Notes under the pieces: model-generated
The model's database searches: none
Seen by the model: only the letters and a program-made list of their open reading frames with translations
What the model was told of the DNA's origin: nothing
Part shown: positions 12,246 to 22,869 of the stretch, in pieces
Numbering within the stretch: the stretch's first letter is position 1
Layout: each line of letters begins with the position of its first letter
Source: Arsenophonus sp046530785
GTDB lineage: Bacteria; Pseudomonadota; Gammaproteobacteria; Enterobacterales; Enterobacteriaceae
NCBI GenBank assembly: GCA_046530785.1
Contig: JBHEQT010000003.1
Location: forward strand, 1-64,000
Direction: 5' to 3'
Length of the DNA: 64,000 nt
Position numbers and translations under genes: made by a program

Positions 12246-13706
12246 ATGTTACGTATAAAGAAAGATGCTTTAACATTTGATGATGTATTATTAGTTCCCG
12301 CTCATTCAAATGTATTACCTAATACTGTTGATTTATCAACCCTATTAACTTCCACTATTCGTTTAACTATTCCAATTCTTTCAGCTGCTATGGATACCGT
12401 GACGGAATCAAATTTAGCTATCGCATTAGCCCAAGAAGGTGGAATTGGTTTTATTCACAAAAATATGTCAGTTCAGCGTCAAGCAGAAGAAGTTCGTCGA
12501 GTTAAAAGGTATGAAAGTGGCATTGTTGTTGATCCTATTACAGTTACACCTGAAACCACAATCCGTAAAGTCCATGATATGGCTAAATATAATGGTTTTT
12601 CTGGTTATCCTGTTGTTAATAATAAAGAATTGCTTGGTATCATTACCGGTCGTGATATTCGTTTTGTAACAGATTTAGATCAGCCTGTTACAGCAGTTAT
12701 GACAAGTAAACCAAATTTAGTTACGGTCAAAGATGGTGAATCTCGTGATGTGGTTTTACAAAAGTTACATGAAAGACGTATTGAAAAAGCATTAGTAGTT
12801 GATGATAATTTTCATTTATTTGGTATGATTACAGTAAAAGATTTTCAAAAAGCTGAACGACAACCAAATGCATGTAAAGACGAAAAAGGTCGTTTAAGAG
12901 TAGGAGCGGCTGTAGGATCTCGAACTAATAATGAGCAACGTATTAAGGAGTTAGTTACAGCTGGGATTGATGTTTTATTAATTGATTCTTCTCATGGACA
13001 TTCACAAGGTATTTTACAACGTATTCGTGAAACAAGAGAAAATTATCCTGATTTGCAAATTATTGCTGGTAATGTTGCAACCGGAGAAGGAGCTAAAGCA
13101 TTGGTTGAAGCAGGTGCCAGTGGAGTAAAAGTGGGTATTGGTCCTGGATCTATATGTACAACACGAATTGTGACCGGTGTTGGCGTACCCCAAATTACTG
13201 CTATTGCCGATGCAGTTGAGGCGCTTGACGGTATGAATATACCAGTAATTGCTGATGGAGGAATTCGATTTTCTGGTGATATTGCTAAAGCACTTGCGGC
13301 TGGAGCCTCTTGCGTTATGGTTGGATCGATGCTTGCTGGAACTGAAGAATCACCAGGTGAAATGATCTTGTTTCAAGGACGTTCTTATAAAACTTATAGA
13401 GGAATGGGATCATTAGGTGCAATGTCGAAAGGTTCTTGTGATCGTTATTTTCAAAGCGATAATGCAATAGATAAATTAGTTCCTGAAGGAATTGAAGGAA
13501 GGGTTGCTTATAAAGGATTGTTGAAAAATATTGTTCATCAGCAAATGGGAGGGCTTCGTTCTTGTATGGGGCTAACTGGTTGTGCTACTATTGATGAATT
13601 AAGAAAAAAAACAGAATTTGTACGAATTAGTGGTGCTGGTATACAGGAGAGTCATGTTCATGACGTTACAATTATTAAAGAATCACCAAATTATAACTTA
13701 GGTTAA
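12246..13706 (+). CDS. guaB: IMP dehydrogenase
   Basis: GuaB oxidises IMP to XMP with NAD+, the committed step to guanine nucleotides. The product is 486 residues (E. coli 488). It has an IMPDH barrel interrupted by a CBS-domain pair (about residues 90-205). The catalytic-loop cysteine is in GPGSICTTR, the phosphate-binding loops are in IADGGIRFSGD and MVGSMLAGTEESPGE, and the flap region is RGMGSLGAM...MGGLRSCMGL. I chose ATG at 12246 because MLRIKKDALTFDDVL matches the family start and GGTGAG precedes it; an in-frame TTG two codons earlier is less likely. guaA follows 65 bases downstream, so the two probably form an operon. Confidence 0.97.
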   Translation: MLRIKKDALTFDDVLLVPAHSNVLPNTVDLSTLLTSTIRLTIPILSAAMDTVTESNLAIALAQEGGIGFIHKNMSVQRQAEEVRRVKRYESGIVVDPITVTPETTIRKVHDMAKYNGFSGYPVVNNKELLGIITGRDIRFVTDLDQPVTAVMTSKPNLVTVKDGESRDVVLQKLHERRIEKALVVDDNFHLFGMITVKDFQKAERQPNACKDEKGRLRVGAAVGSRTNNEQRIKELVTAGIDVLLIDSSHGHSQGILQRIRETRENYPDLQIIAGNVATGEGAKALVEAGASGVKVGIGPGSICTTRIVTGVGVPQITAIADAVEALDGMNIPVIADGGIRFSGDIAKALAAGASCVMVGSMLAGTEESPGEMILFQGRSYKTYRGMGSLGAMSKGSCDRYFQSDNAIDKLVPEGIEGRVAYKGLLKNIVHQQMGGLRSCMGLTGCATIDELRKKTEFVRISGAGIQESHVHDVTIIKESPNYNLG

Positions 13707-13771
13707 TTATTTTATAAAATATTTTTCTATGAACTTTTTTAAGTTATTACTTGTTTTTAGAATTTCTTTAG

Positions 13772-15349
13772 ATGACAACTAACATTTATCAATATCGAAT
13801 TTTAATCATTGATTTTGGTTCACAATATACTCAATTAATCGCCCGTCGTATCCGTGAAATTGAAGTTTATTGTGAAATTTGGAGGTGGAATATTTCTGCT
13901 TCACAGATCCAGGAGTTTAATCCTAACGGAATTATTCTTTCTGGAGGACCAAAAAGTACCACTGAGAAAAATAGCCCACGTGCACCAGAATATGTTTTTC
14001 AAGCTGATATTCCTGTATTAGGTATTTGTTATGGAATGCAAACTATGTCTATCCAATTAGGTGGAAAAGTTGAAGTTTCTAGTAAGAAAGAGTTTGGATA
14101 CGCAAAAGTATCCATTCAGAATTCTTGTGAATTGTTTCGTAATATTTATGACAGATTAAGTATAGATGGTAAGCCACTTCTTGATGTTTGGATGAGTCAT
14201 AGCGATAAAGTTACTGTTATCCCAATTGATTTTAAGGTTATAGCTAGTACCGATAGCTGTCCATTCGCTATTATAGCTAACGAAAAGAAACGTTTTTATG
14301 GTGTTCAATTCCACCCTGAAGTTACACATACTCATCAAGGTAAAACTATTTTACGTCATTTTGTATTAGACATTTGCCGCTGTGAAGCACGTTGGACTGC
14401 TTCGGTTATTATTGAAGATAAGGTACAAAGACTAAAAGAACAAATTGGTGATGATCAAGTTATTTTAGCGCTATCTGGTGGTGTTGATTCATCGGTTACT
14501 GCATTATTACTTAATCGTGCTATTGGTAAGCAACTAATTTGTATTTTTATTGATAACGGTTTATTACGATTAAATGAAGTACAACAAGTTATGACTATTT
14601 TTAATAGTAATTTTGATTTTAATATTATTCATATAGAAGCGGAAAAACGATTTTTTAGCGCATTAGTAGGAATTGATGATCCAGAGTTAAAACGTAAAAT
14701 AATTGGTCGTATTTTTATCGAAGTATTTGATGAGCAAGCAACTAAACAAACAAAAGTAAAATGGTTAGCACAAGGCACTATTTATCCAGACATAATTGAA
14801 TCTTCAACTTCAGAGATAAGTAAAGAATATGTTATTAAATCTCACCATAATGTAGGCGGTTTACCAGAAGAAATGAAACTTGGATTAATTGAACCATTAA
14901 AGGAATTATTTAAAGATGAGGTTCGTAAAGTAGGTATAGAGTTAGGGCTTCCTTACGACATATTATACCGTCATCCATTTCCAGGTCCAGGTTTAGGTGT
15001 GAGGGTGCTTGGTGAAGTGAAAAAATGTTTTTGTGAAGTATTACGTCAAGCGGATGCTATTTTTATTGAAGAGTTACATAAAGCTAATCTTTATCATAAA
15101 GTTAGTCAAGCTTTTACTGTTTTTCTTCCAGTACGTTCTGTTGGTATAATGGGAGATGACCGTAAATATGATTGGGTTATATCATTACGGGCTGTTCAAA
15201 CCATTGATTTCATGACTGCTCATTGGGCGCATTTGCCATATGATTTTCTTGATTTGGTTTCGAGTCGAATTATAAATGAAGTTACGGGTATCTCTAGGGT
15301 AGTTTACGATATTAGCAATAAACCCCCTTCGACGATTGAGTGGGAATAA
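13772..15349 (+). CDS. guaA: GMP synthase (glutamine-hydrolysing)
   Basis: GuaA aminates XMP to GMP using ATP and glutamine. The length, 525 residues, equals E. coli. The N-terminal class I amidotransferase has Cys86 in GICYGMQ and His/Glu in QFHPEVTHT. The ATP-pyrophosphatase domain has the SGGVDSS P-loop near residue 235. The C-terminal dimerisation domain is complete, with RHPFPGPGLGVR and a terminal PPSTIEWE. It lies downstream of guaB. No clear terminator follows; the downstream DNA is a selO fossil. Confidence 0.98.
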   Translation: MTTNIYQYRILIIDFGSQYTQLIARRIREIEVYCEIWRWNISASQIQEFNPNGIILSGGPKSTTEKNSPRAPEYVFQADIPVLGICYGMQTMSIQLGGKVEVSSKKEFGYAKVSIQNSCELFRNIYDRLSIDGKPLLDVWMSHSDKVTVIPIDFKVIASTDSCPFAIIANEKKRFYGVQFHPEVTHTHQGKTILRHFVLDICRCEARWTASVIIEDKVQRLKEQIGDDQVILALSGGVDSSVTALLLNRAIGKQLICIFIDNGLLRLNEVQQVMTIFNSNFDFNIIHIEAEKRFFSALVGIDDPELKRKIIGRIFIEVFDEQATKQTKVKWLAQGTIYPDIIESSTSEISKEYVIKSHHNVGGLPEEMKLGLIEPLKELFKDEVRKVGIELGLPYDILYRHPFPGPGLGVRVLGEVKKCFCEVLRQADAIFIEELHKANLYHKVSQAFTVFLPVRSVGIMGDDRKYDWVISLRAVQTIDFMTAHWAHLPYDFLDLVSSRIINEVTGISRVVYDISNKPPSTIEWE

Positions 15350-15399
15350 AAAATTAATCTTTAAAAAATTTTTTCTGAGAATTTAATAAATAATATTAA

Positions 15400-16380
15400 A
15401 TATTTCTTATTTTCTTATTTAATTTAGAATTAAATTCTTTCTTTACAAGAAGAAAATATTACTAAAGAAATAAGTTAAATAAAAAATAAAATTGTTTAGC
15501 AAAATTAAATAAATACTTTAATTTTCGTTACTTTCAAAAAGTAAGATAAAATCTTATATATCGATATACTGATAATTCTAGTTTATAGGAAAGATTATTA
15601 AATTCAGGTATTATTAAAATAATAATTTTACTCCAATTCAACATGTATTTCAATGGATTAAAGATTAAATTTTTTTACATAAGATTATAATCTCTTACCA
15701 GGAAAATAAAATGTTCAATAGTTAATGTATAGAGGATATTTAACGAATCAAATTAACAAATAGAAACCTATTTTCTGAATTAATTTATTTTAATATTATA
15801 TCTAAAATATTAATTTTCTGGATATATTTAAACCCACCAATAAAATAAATCTTTGTTAAAAACAGTAAATTTAGATTATAAATCCTTATATGCATAATAA
15901 TTAGATATCAAAACGATATCGGAAAATCGGAGAAATTATTATAAAATGCAATCTGCTGAAATATATTGATTATTATACTATTTTAAGTTTCTATTTGATA
16001 TTGATATATCAAATTTATTTGATTAAAACGATTAATATCAATATGAAAATTCATTAAGTTTAGTTTTAATAGATTGTGAATTCATTTATTTTCATTATTT
16101 TAAATAATATAACGAACTTATAATATTATAAGTGATTGATAAATATATTTATAACGGTAAAATGGATAACTAATCCTGAAGTTTTTCGTAATCTATATAT
16201 CTCTAACTTTAATAATATTAATCATCAACGATCTGATATTATTAATAATAAACCTTTTTGTTAACTATTATATAACTTATATTAATATTTCTAAACTTAG
16301 AATTTATATTAACTGGAGAATTATGCTCCTAATAGAACTTTATTAGAATAATATAAATATTAAAAATGAATTATTATTGG
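15400..16380 (+). pseudogene. selO: selO (ydiU) fossil
   Basis: A remnant of the SelO protein AMPylase. On the + strand near 16150-16250 a short open run contains NPEVFRNLYISNFNN, parallel to NPAIVLRNWLAQRAIDAA near the SelO C-terminus. An upstream block near 15630-15690 (FYSNSTCISMD*RLNF) parallels FDNQPSVALWNLQRLA. The 5' part would overlap guaA, so it has been deleted. SelO and aroH are convergent, as in E. coli. Between its end and aroH (16.4-17.1 kb) nothing else is recognisable. Confidence 0.6.
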
Positions 16381-17126
16381 TCTTATTACCGTAATTAACT
16401 TAATAGTCCTAATACTATTTATTCAAAATTTTATTGAAATCTATTCTATATTGCATTTTTAAATTATTCAGTATGAAATTACTTTATATTTTAATGAAAT
16501 ATTAAAGAAAAATGAAGAAATCATTCATTTCTAATAATAATAAATTCATAAATTATTATTAGAAATCATTAAAATAAATCCTATATAAAATTATATATAT
16601 AAATAAATTTATTAAATTTGAGAATATGATATATTCTTATATTCGAGATAATTTTATGTTAAGATGATATTTTTTATTCAAAAAATATTAAAAAAAATAG
16701 AATAATAATTAGAGTTATATCACAGTTTATTACTATAAGGTATTTATACCGGAATAATTACAGTTTATAAGCTTTAATACCAGTTTTAAACTGATCTAAA
16801 GAGATCACTTTCTATATAAATAATAAAAAATTAACAGTAATTTTAGATAGTCTGAAATTATTTTTTTAATAAAAATTATTAGAAATGTAATTTTCTTTAT
16901 TTTTTTTAAAAAAAGATTTTAATTAAAATTAAAATCAGTTGATAAAATAGTAAATATAATTAATTAATAAAATTATAAAATATAAGATATAGATAATTTT
17001 TATAGTTCTGTATTATTAATAATAATTAATTATTTAGAGCTTATTAAAATAAGCTATTTAATTAGTAATAAAAGATTTTATCTGATAATTAATTTAATAA
17101 CTGTTAAAATTCTTCTTTAATAATTA

Positions 17127-18173
17127 TTAAAAACGATGTTTTACCGCCTCAGCCAGTATATTTAATAATTGTTCAGTGTCTTGCCACCCTAAGCAAGGAT
17201 CGGTAATAGATTGACCATAAATAAGTGGTTTTCCTGTAATTACTTTTTGAGTTCCTTCTATTAAAAAACTTTCTGCCATGATCCCGGAAATCATTAGCGA
17301 GCCTTTTTGTATCTGTTTGGCAATATTTTTAGCAACATCTATTTGACGATGATGAATTTTTTGGCAATTGCCATGACTAAAGTCGATAACTAATTGTTCA
17401 GGTAATCTCAATTTACGTAACTGATGACAAGCAATAGCAATATCTTCAGATCTATAATTAGGATATTTTCCTCCTCGCATGATAATATGCGAATAAGGAT
17501 TTCCTTTAGTTTGATAAATGGTCATTTGTCCGTTTTTATTGGGTGATAAAAATACATGACTGATGCGTGCTGCACGAATTGCATCGATAGCAATATTAAG
17601 ATTTCCGTCAGTGCTATTTTTAAAACCAATCGGATATGAAAGAGATGATGCCATTTGCCGATGAATTTGGCTTTCTGTTGTTCTGGCGCCGATGGATCCC
17701 CAACTAATAAGATCGGCGACATACTGCCCAGTTATTATATCCAAAAATTCAGTTGCTGTCGGTAATCCTAGTTTATTTATACTAGTTAGTAATTCACGAG
17801 CCAATCTTAATCCTTTATTAACTTTGCAGGAATTATTAAGATCAGGATCTAATATTAAACCTTTCCATCCTATTACTGTTCGTGGCTTTTCAAAATAGGT
17901 ACGCATTACGATTTCAAGATAATCTTTATATTCCATACGTTGTTTAGCTAACATCTTTGCGTATTCAAGTGTTGCTTTAATATCATGTACTGAACATGGT
18001 CCAATAATCACTAGTAATCGTTGGTCTTTCCCTATTAAAATAGATTCAATAACTTTTCGTGATATTTTTATATTTTCGATAATTTTTTTCGATAAAGGAA
18101 ATTCATCCTCAAGGGCTTGAGGTGTAATAAGGCTATCAATAGGGTGAATTCTTAATTCATCATTTTTATACAT
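17127..18173 (-). CDS. aroH: 3-deoxy-7-phosphoheptulonate synthase, Trp-type
   Basis: This enzyme condenses phosphoenolpyruvate and erythrose 4-phosphate to DAHP, the first step to chorismate and the aromatic amino acids. The 348 residues match the E. coli length. Sequence choices such as DELRIHPIDSL, RLLVIIGPCSVHD, LEIVMRTYFEKPRTVIGWKG, FLSPNKNGQMTIYQT and DPCLGWQDTEQLL are those of AroH (tryptophan-sensitive isoenzyme) rather than AroF or AroG. The metal and substrate motifs GPCSVHD, EKPRT, IGARTTESQ and DFSHGNC are intact. GAGAT precedes the ATG. No TrpR operator is obvious. It sits between convergent selO and upstream ppsR fossils, as in E. coli. Confidence 0.96.
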   Translation of the reverse strand: MYKNDELRIHPIDSLITPQALEDEFPLSKKIIENIKISRKVIESILIGKDQRLLVIIGPCSVHDIKATLEYAKMLAKQRMEYKDYLEIVMRTYFEKPRTVIGWKGLILDPDLNNSCKVNKGLRLARELLTSINKLGLPTATEFLDIITGQYVADLISWGSIGARTTESQIHRQMASSLSYPIGFKNSTDGNLNIAIDAIRAARISHVFLSPNKNGQMTIYQTKGNPYSHIIMRGGKYPNYRSEDIAIACHQLRKLRLPEQLVIDFSHGNCQKIHHRQIDVAKNIAKQIQKGSLMISGIMAESFLIEGTQKVITGKPLIYGQSITDPCLGWQDTEQLLNILAEAVKHRF

Positions 18174-18239
18174 ATTTATCTCATATCTTCTTCACAATAT
18201 AGCAGTTTTTTTATTAAATAACGTAACATTAGAATAACT

Positions 18240-19080
18240 AAAAATAAATAGAATCCAATGGTGGGTTATTAAGATATAGTTAAAGTAAAGAGCGTTTTTT
18301 GTTTAAATTTAAATTTGTTAAAATATAAGATAGGGATATTCTTAATTTACCAATGAATTTAGTTAAATTTTTTTTCATAAAATAATTAATAAATATGTAA
18401 ATAGTAAGAATTATATTGTTTTAAACAAGGCTTATATTAGTTTATTTAATTTTATTTAATGTTGATATAAAGATAAGTATAGTTATTTTTTAGTCTTCTC
18501 CCTCATAAGTAGTTTTTAAGAATTTTATAAATAATTATTAAAATAAAAATTATTTCTATTAAACTTTAATAGAAATAATTTTTTAAATTTATCCATATCA
18601 TTTTTCCTGAAAATAGTGTTAGCAATTTTAGATGGAAAAGTAATGAATTCCTTAATTAACACCCTGATTGCATTTTATCACAGAAAGAAAACGAGCAAAA
18701 TAATCTAAACTTGATAAAAATCTTTATTATCACCATGCAATGTTATATATTTTATTTCTCTTAATTCTAAAATGATACTTATCATCTATATTATATAGTA
18801 CTTTGTGTGCTACATATCTTTAATTTTTGATTTTAAATTGATCTTTTTAAATTGGGATTAATTTAAAATTGAATATTTATTTTTTTCAATAAATATTACT
18901 ATTAATTCTTTATTTTAGGATTAGAAGAGATAACTAAGTAAGAAGAAAATTTCTTTTTAGTATTAAAAATTTTTTTTCAATTTTTTTATTTATTTAAAGT
19001 ATGTTTTTGTAATGAAAATTACAATATAACTAAAATGAGAAATTTTGAAATAGCGATAAATTAACCTGATCAAGGATCTC
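18240..19080 (-). pseudogene. ppsR: ppsR fossil (PEP synthetase regulator)
   Basis: A dead remnant upstream of aroH on the same strand, where ppsR lies in E. coli. The 3' end near 18300-18370 reads KNIPILYFNKFKFKQKT against KNQIPWINSTNYSVEEIAT at the PpsR C-terminus (Glu to Lys or Gln, Tyr to Phe). The preceding block TIYIFINYFMKK resembles SRYASLRQCRMEV. The 5' limit is estimated from the normal length. Confidence 0.5.
18545..18583. repeat. perfect inverted repeat, 19-bp arms
   Basis: Arms at 18545-18563 and 18565-18583 are perfect reverse complements around a single central base (arm AAAAATTATTTCTATTAAA). It lies inside the ppsR fossil. It has no G+C-rich stem, so it is not a convincing terminator for any intact gene. 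Confidence 0.85.
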
Positions 19081-19149
19081 TGCCCGACAATAGAATTTCT
19101 TTATAAGTAAAAAATACACTTTTTAAAATTTTGTTAATTTATTTTTAAA

Positions 19150-20680
19150 TTAATTATCGTTAAAATATTATTTTTCTTTTTCATAGTTTATAGTTATCTA
19201 ACTTTTATATAATATTTAAATAGAGAATAGTATGGTAAAATTAAAAAATTAATTGTCTAGTAAGTAACAAAGAATACCGTTGTAATATAGATTATTTTTT
19301 TATTTTTAATTTTAAATTATTTAATTTAAATATATGCATTCTTATATATAACATATAAAATATAAGCTTAATAAGAAAATATCCTTTTATAATAAATTTG
19401 GTTAGAATTTTCTTTCTTATGGTATTTCTATATATAATACTAATATATTAAAAGTAATAAGTTAACCTAATAAATATTAACTTATAATTATTAAATGATA
19501 TATAGTCTACCTATTTCTTACTAACGGATATTAAATTTTTTAGAATTTAAGTACTAAAAAATAAATATATTATATAGATACTATTAGTATTCATACCTTT
19601 ATTATATAAACAATTATAAATAAAAGTTTATAACTAATTACTTAATATCTTTTATTAAATAGAACTTAAATTTATTTAGTATCTTCTAACTATTTTCTAT
19701 CATTATTTTAAGTTTATTATTTTCTTCTTAATTTTTATCTTCTATATCACTTTATCGCCTACAATATATTATATCACTATATAATTATAAAAGTAAATAA
19801 TTACTGACTTTTCATCTAATTTATCTATTAAAGAAAATACAATAGTATCACGATCTAACTTAATTTATCAGTAACAATTCATATTATAAAAAATATTTTC
19901 TTTAATAATATTAAAGTATACAATATTAAGTATTGATTTATATGTATTAAAAACCTCTTCTTGTTAAGAAATAACCACATTGAATATTTAGAAGTATCAA
20001 AATTTATAAAAATGAGTTCTATTCTGATAAGTTAGTCTTTTGTCTATGTTTACATTTTGTTGTTCTATTAAATACTAGAAAAATTTTATTAATTTAAACT
20101 AATTGATAAGTTTTATTGATTTATTTATAATATTAATACAATTATAATTCAGTTATTGGGATTTCTCATGGTTAATGCAGATTAATTAATTTTAGGGGAA
20201 TATCTTAAAACCGATAGAAAAAATCTTTTTAAAAACTGTTTTAATTTAATAGAGATTCGGAGGAAAACATTCGCAAAGAATTTCATTGTATTTTAATCAT
20301 TTAAATAATCAAAATGAACAATGATAATTATATTAAAATAAATATTTATAATATATTAATAAATTAAATACTATAAATAAATTTTTCATAGCTCTCTAAT
20401 ATACAATAATTTTTAACCAGAGAAGGTAAGCATAAATGAATCAAGAAACTTTTAGAATAAATTATTCATTTTTTATTTTTATTAATTTCATTCTATTTAG
20501 TGATTTTAATCTATTATGTTAAATTTTATAATTATTAATTTTGATAAATATAAATTTCTTCAAAATGAATATTTCTGATTAAAACTATTAAAATATTTAA
20601 CTTTAAATATCTATATATAAGTATATATTATTATTGTGATTTAGTTTTTTAAATAAATTAAAGTTTATATTCCAATAAAA
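19150..20680 (+). pseudogene. ppsA: ppsA fossil (PEP synthase)
   Basis: A remnant on the + strand, divergent from ppsR as in E. coli. Near 20230-20290 LFKNCFNLIEIRRKTFAKNF parallels SFRDCFALECEAVKRVRNDM. Near 20430-20490 SRNF*NKLFIFYFY*FH parallels AEQFLEYFDGFSIGSND. The distance to purC is too short for the full gene, so parts are deleted. The 5' region from 19.15 to 20.1 kb was not matched and is assigned by position. Confidence 0.55.
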
Positions 20681-20728
20681 ATTAAATAAATAAATAATTT
20701 ATTAAGAAGTTATTTAATTTCTAGTGAA

Positions 20729-20762
20729 AATATTCATATATTAATATTAATATATGAATATT
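20729..20762. repeat. 34-bp perfect palindrome
   Basis: Arms at 20729-20745 and 20746-20762 (AATATTCATATATTAAT and its complement) with no loop. It is about 140 bases downstream of the purC stop, between purC and the convergent ppsA fossil. There is no T-run and little G+C, so a terminator role is doubtful. Confidence 0.85.
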
Positions 20763-20899
20763 AATATTAATATGTGGTCAATAGATAACATTATTAATTG
20801 ATTTTATTAATCAAAAAATTAATAATAGAGATAAACACTAATAAATAAAAATCAAAATTTTACTAAAATTTCTATTTTAAAAATTTTGTAAAAATTTCT

Positions 20900-21613
20900 T
20901 TAGTTTAAGCAGATACCTATACGTTTAGCAACTTCTTCATACCCTTCAATTAATCCACCTAGATTTTGTCGAAAACGATCTTTATCTAATTTTTTTTTAG
21001 TTTTTTTATCCCATAAACGACTACTATCTGGTGAGAATTCATCACCCAAAACAACTTTATTATTAAATAACCCAAATTCAATTTTAAAATCGACTAAAAT
21101 CAACTCTGCTTTATCAAAAAATGTATTCAATACTTCATTCGTTTTATAACTTAATAGTTTCATTTCTCTTAGATGAACTTTACTAACCAAATTGAAAGTT
21201 TCACAATAAGATTCATTAATCATTGGATCATGTTTTTCGTCATCTTTTAAAAAAAGATCAAAAATAGGAGGATCCAGTAATATACCTTCTTCAATACCAA
21301 ACCGCTTTACTAAAGAACCGGCTGCTCGATTACGAATAATACATTCAATCGGAATCATAACTAATTTTTTTACTAATGATTCAGTATCTGAAATTAAACA
21401 TTCTATTTGAGTTGGAATTCTGGCTTTCTCCAATATTTTCATAATAAAATAATTAAATTTATTATTTATCATTCCTTTATTTTTAAATTGTTCTATACGA
21501 TCACCATCTAGTACCGATGTATCATTGCGAAATTCTAATATTAATAAATTAAGATTATCTGTAAAATATACGGTTTTTGTTTTTCCACGATATAACTCAG
21601 TTTTTTTTTGCAT
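20900..21613 (-). CDS. purC: SAICAR synthetase
   Basis: PurC joins CAIR with aspartate (ATP-dependent) to give SAICAR in purine synthesis. It has 237 residues, the E. coli length. Family signatures are present: SVLDGDRIEQF, IPIECIIRNRAAGSLVKRFG and VLGDEFSPDSSRLWD. The ATG has GGAG six bases upstream. In E. coli the order is dapA-bamC-purC; here it follows the bamC 3' fossil on the same strand. With purM, purN, guaB and guaA it indicates that purine synthesis is kept. Confidence 0.98.
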   Translation of the reverse strand: MQKKTELYRGKTKTVYFTDNLNLLILEFRNDTSVLDGDRIEQFKNKGMINNKFNYFIMKILEKARIPTQIECLISDTESLVKKLVMIPIECIIRNRAAGSLVKRFGIEEGILLDPPIFDLFLKDDEKHDPMINESYCETFNLVSKVHLREMKLLSYKTNEVLNTFFDKAELILVDFKIEFGLFNNKVVLGDEFSPDSSRLWDKKTKKKLDKDRFRQNLGGLIEGYEEVAKRIGICLN

Positions 21614-21829
21614 TTTTACTCCAAAATTTTAATCTTTTAATTAAATTACTTTAATAAAAATAAAATATAGATGAAAACTTTTACTTTTTAGAGGATAAGA
21701 ATTCTAAAAAAAATAATAAAGATGATTTACAGTGAATAAATCTCTAAAAATAATTCTCTGTTTATATATTTAAGTGTTATAAATAATATTAATAAATTTA
21801 GTATTACTAAAGGATTAATCATAAGTTTT

Positions 21830-22573
21830 ACTAAACATGACTTTTAAATGAAATTAGTATTTCCATTATTTATGTTAAAATCATTTTTTCACTATCATAA
21901 ATTATAGACTACTACGATTATTTATATCGATAATTTTTGATAGTTATGATCATTTTTTACTTTTAAATTATTAATGATAGTTAGTAATACTAATATAATT
22001 ATGAATAAGATTGATTAATTTAGTTAAACAACTATAATTAAAAATTATCTATATTTTCTCAATATAGATAATAATTTATTTTAAATAAAAATTATAATTT
22101 TTATTTAAAATAAATTATATGAATATGATATAATCTTTATTAGTATCATATATTTTTACATTTTAATAACGAAATATTTTTTATTAATTTTATAACTAAA
22201 ATTAATTCTGTAATATCTCTATTATTTTATTTGTTGAATCAATTATTTAATATATTATTAAAATATTAAAGATTCATATTTCTAGTGGACAAGTGGATGT
22301 TTTTCTTACTTTTATTTTTAATACCGTTGTTAGTTATTTATCATGACTATTTTATTATTTTTGATCTAGTTAAATTTTATAACTTCCTTTAAAAGAATAT
22401 TTTGATTTCCTTTTAGTTAAGTAACTCGATTTGTAATAAAAGAAATTCTCTCCGGATTATTTTTCATAATTTTAATCTTTTTGTTGTTAAACAGTTTTAA
22501 TTTACAACTAAAGAAAAATATTTCCAGCGCTATTACTTAAAAAATAAACGACTTTCAGTTAATTATTATTAGT
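21830..22573 (-). pseudogene. bamC: decayed 3' part of bamC
   Basis: Continuing the bamC frame past its stop, the minus strand still resembles BamC but with many stops. SNSAGNIFL parallels ENGRGNTLW, and LFNNKKIKIMKNNPERISF parallels VLQAKNYTITQRDDAGQTL. These correspond to the first helix-grip domain. The 3' limit is set by normal gene length. The region between here and purC (21614-21830) holds nothing recognisable. Confidence 0.7.
22045..22118. repeat. two adjacent perfect hairpins
   Basis: Hairpin 1 has 11-bp arms 22045-22055 and 22061-22071 (TTATCTATATT, loop TTCTC). Hairpin 2 has 23-bp arms 22071-22093 and 22096-22118 with a two-base centre. Both arms are perfect. They lie in the dead 3' part of bamC, between live bamC and purC on the same strand. 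Confidence 0.85.
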
Positions 22574-22861
22574 CTAATTTTTATTAAGTAACGAAAATAC
22601 TTGAATAGGAGGCCTAATATCTAATAACTTACCTGTAACACCATTTTTTTTATCTGGAAAAATATCATATTCATTATTTTGTCTTGGTAATGACATTCCT
22701 TTAGGGACTGTTAATTTTTTTAAGGGTGGTGTATTTAAATATGATTTATCATCAATGATCTGGCGATCATAATATTGATTATTAGAACAAGCTATTAAAA
22801 ATGTAGAAAGAAGTAGCCCTACAAGGATAACAAGATTTAATCTAATTAATAATCTCTTCAT
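22574..22861 (-). CDS. bamC: truncated BamC lipoprotein (N-terminal segment)
   Basis: BamC is a lipoprotein of the BAM outer-membrane assembly complex. This frame has 95 codons against 344 in E. coli. It contains a signal peptide with hydrophobic core and lipobox (TFLIAC, lipidated Cys25), then the unstructured N-terminal stretch: DDKSYLNTPPLKKLTVPKGM and TGKLLDIRPPIQVFSLL align with EAYLEAAPLAELHAPAGM and GKALDIRPPAQPLALV. In E. coli that stretch is the part that binds BamD; both helix-grip domains are missing. The start has AGGGAA overlapping the dapA stop, eight bases after dapA. The downstream frame is visibly decayed while these 95 codons are clean, so this may be a functional minimal BamC or a recently broken gene. 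Confidence 0.75.
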   Translation of the reverse strand: MKRLLIRLNLVILVGLLLSTFLIACSNNQYYDRQIIDDKSYLNTPPLKKLTVPKGMSLPRQNNEYDIFPDKKNGVTGKLLDIRPPIQVFSLLNKN

Positions 22862-22869
22862 TAAGTTCC

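Noticed and set aside
12439..12669. Open frame inside guaB in another phase.
   Set aside because: Shadow of guaB codons; no ribosome-binding site or family similarity. The same applies to frames at 14156, 17522, 17692, 31572, 47613, 48621 and 51671.
18174..18240. TrpR operator upstream of aroH.
   Set aside because: No sequence close to the palindromic operator consensus is visible.
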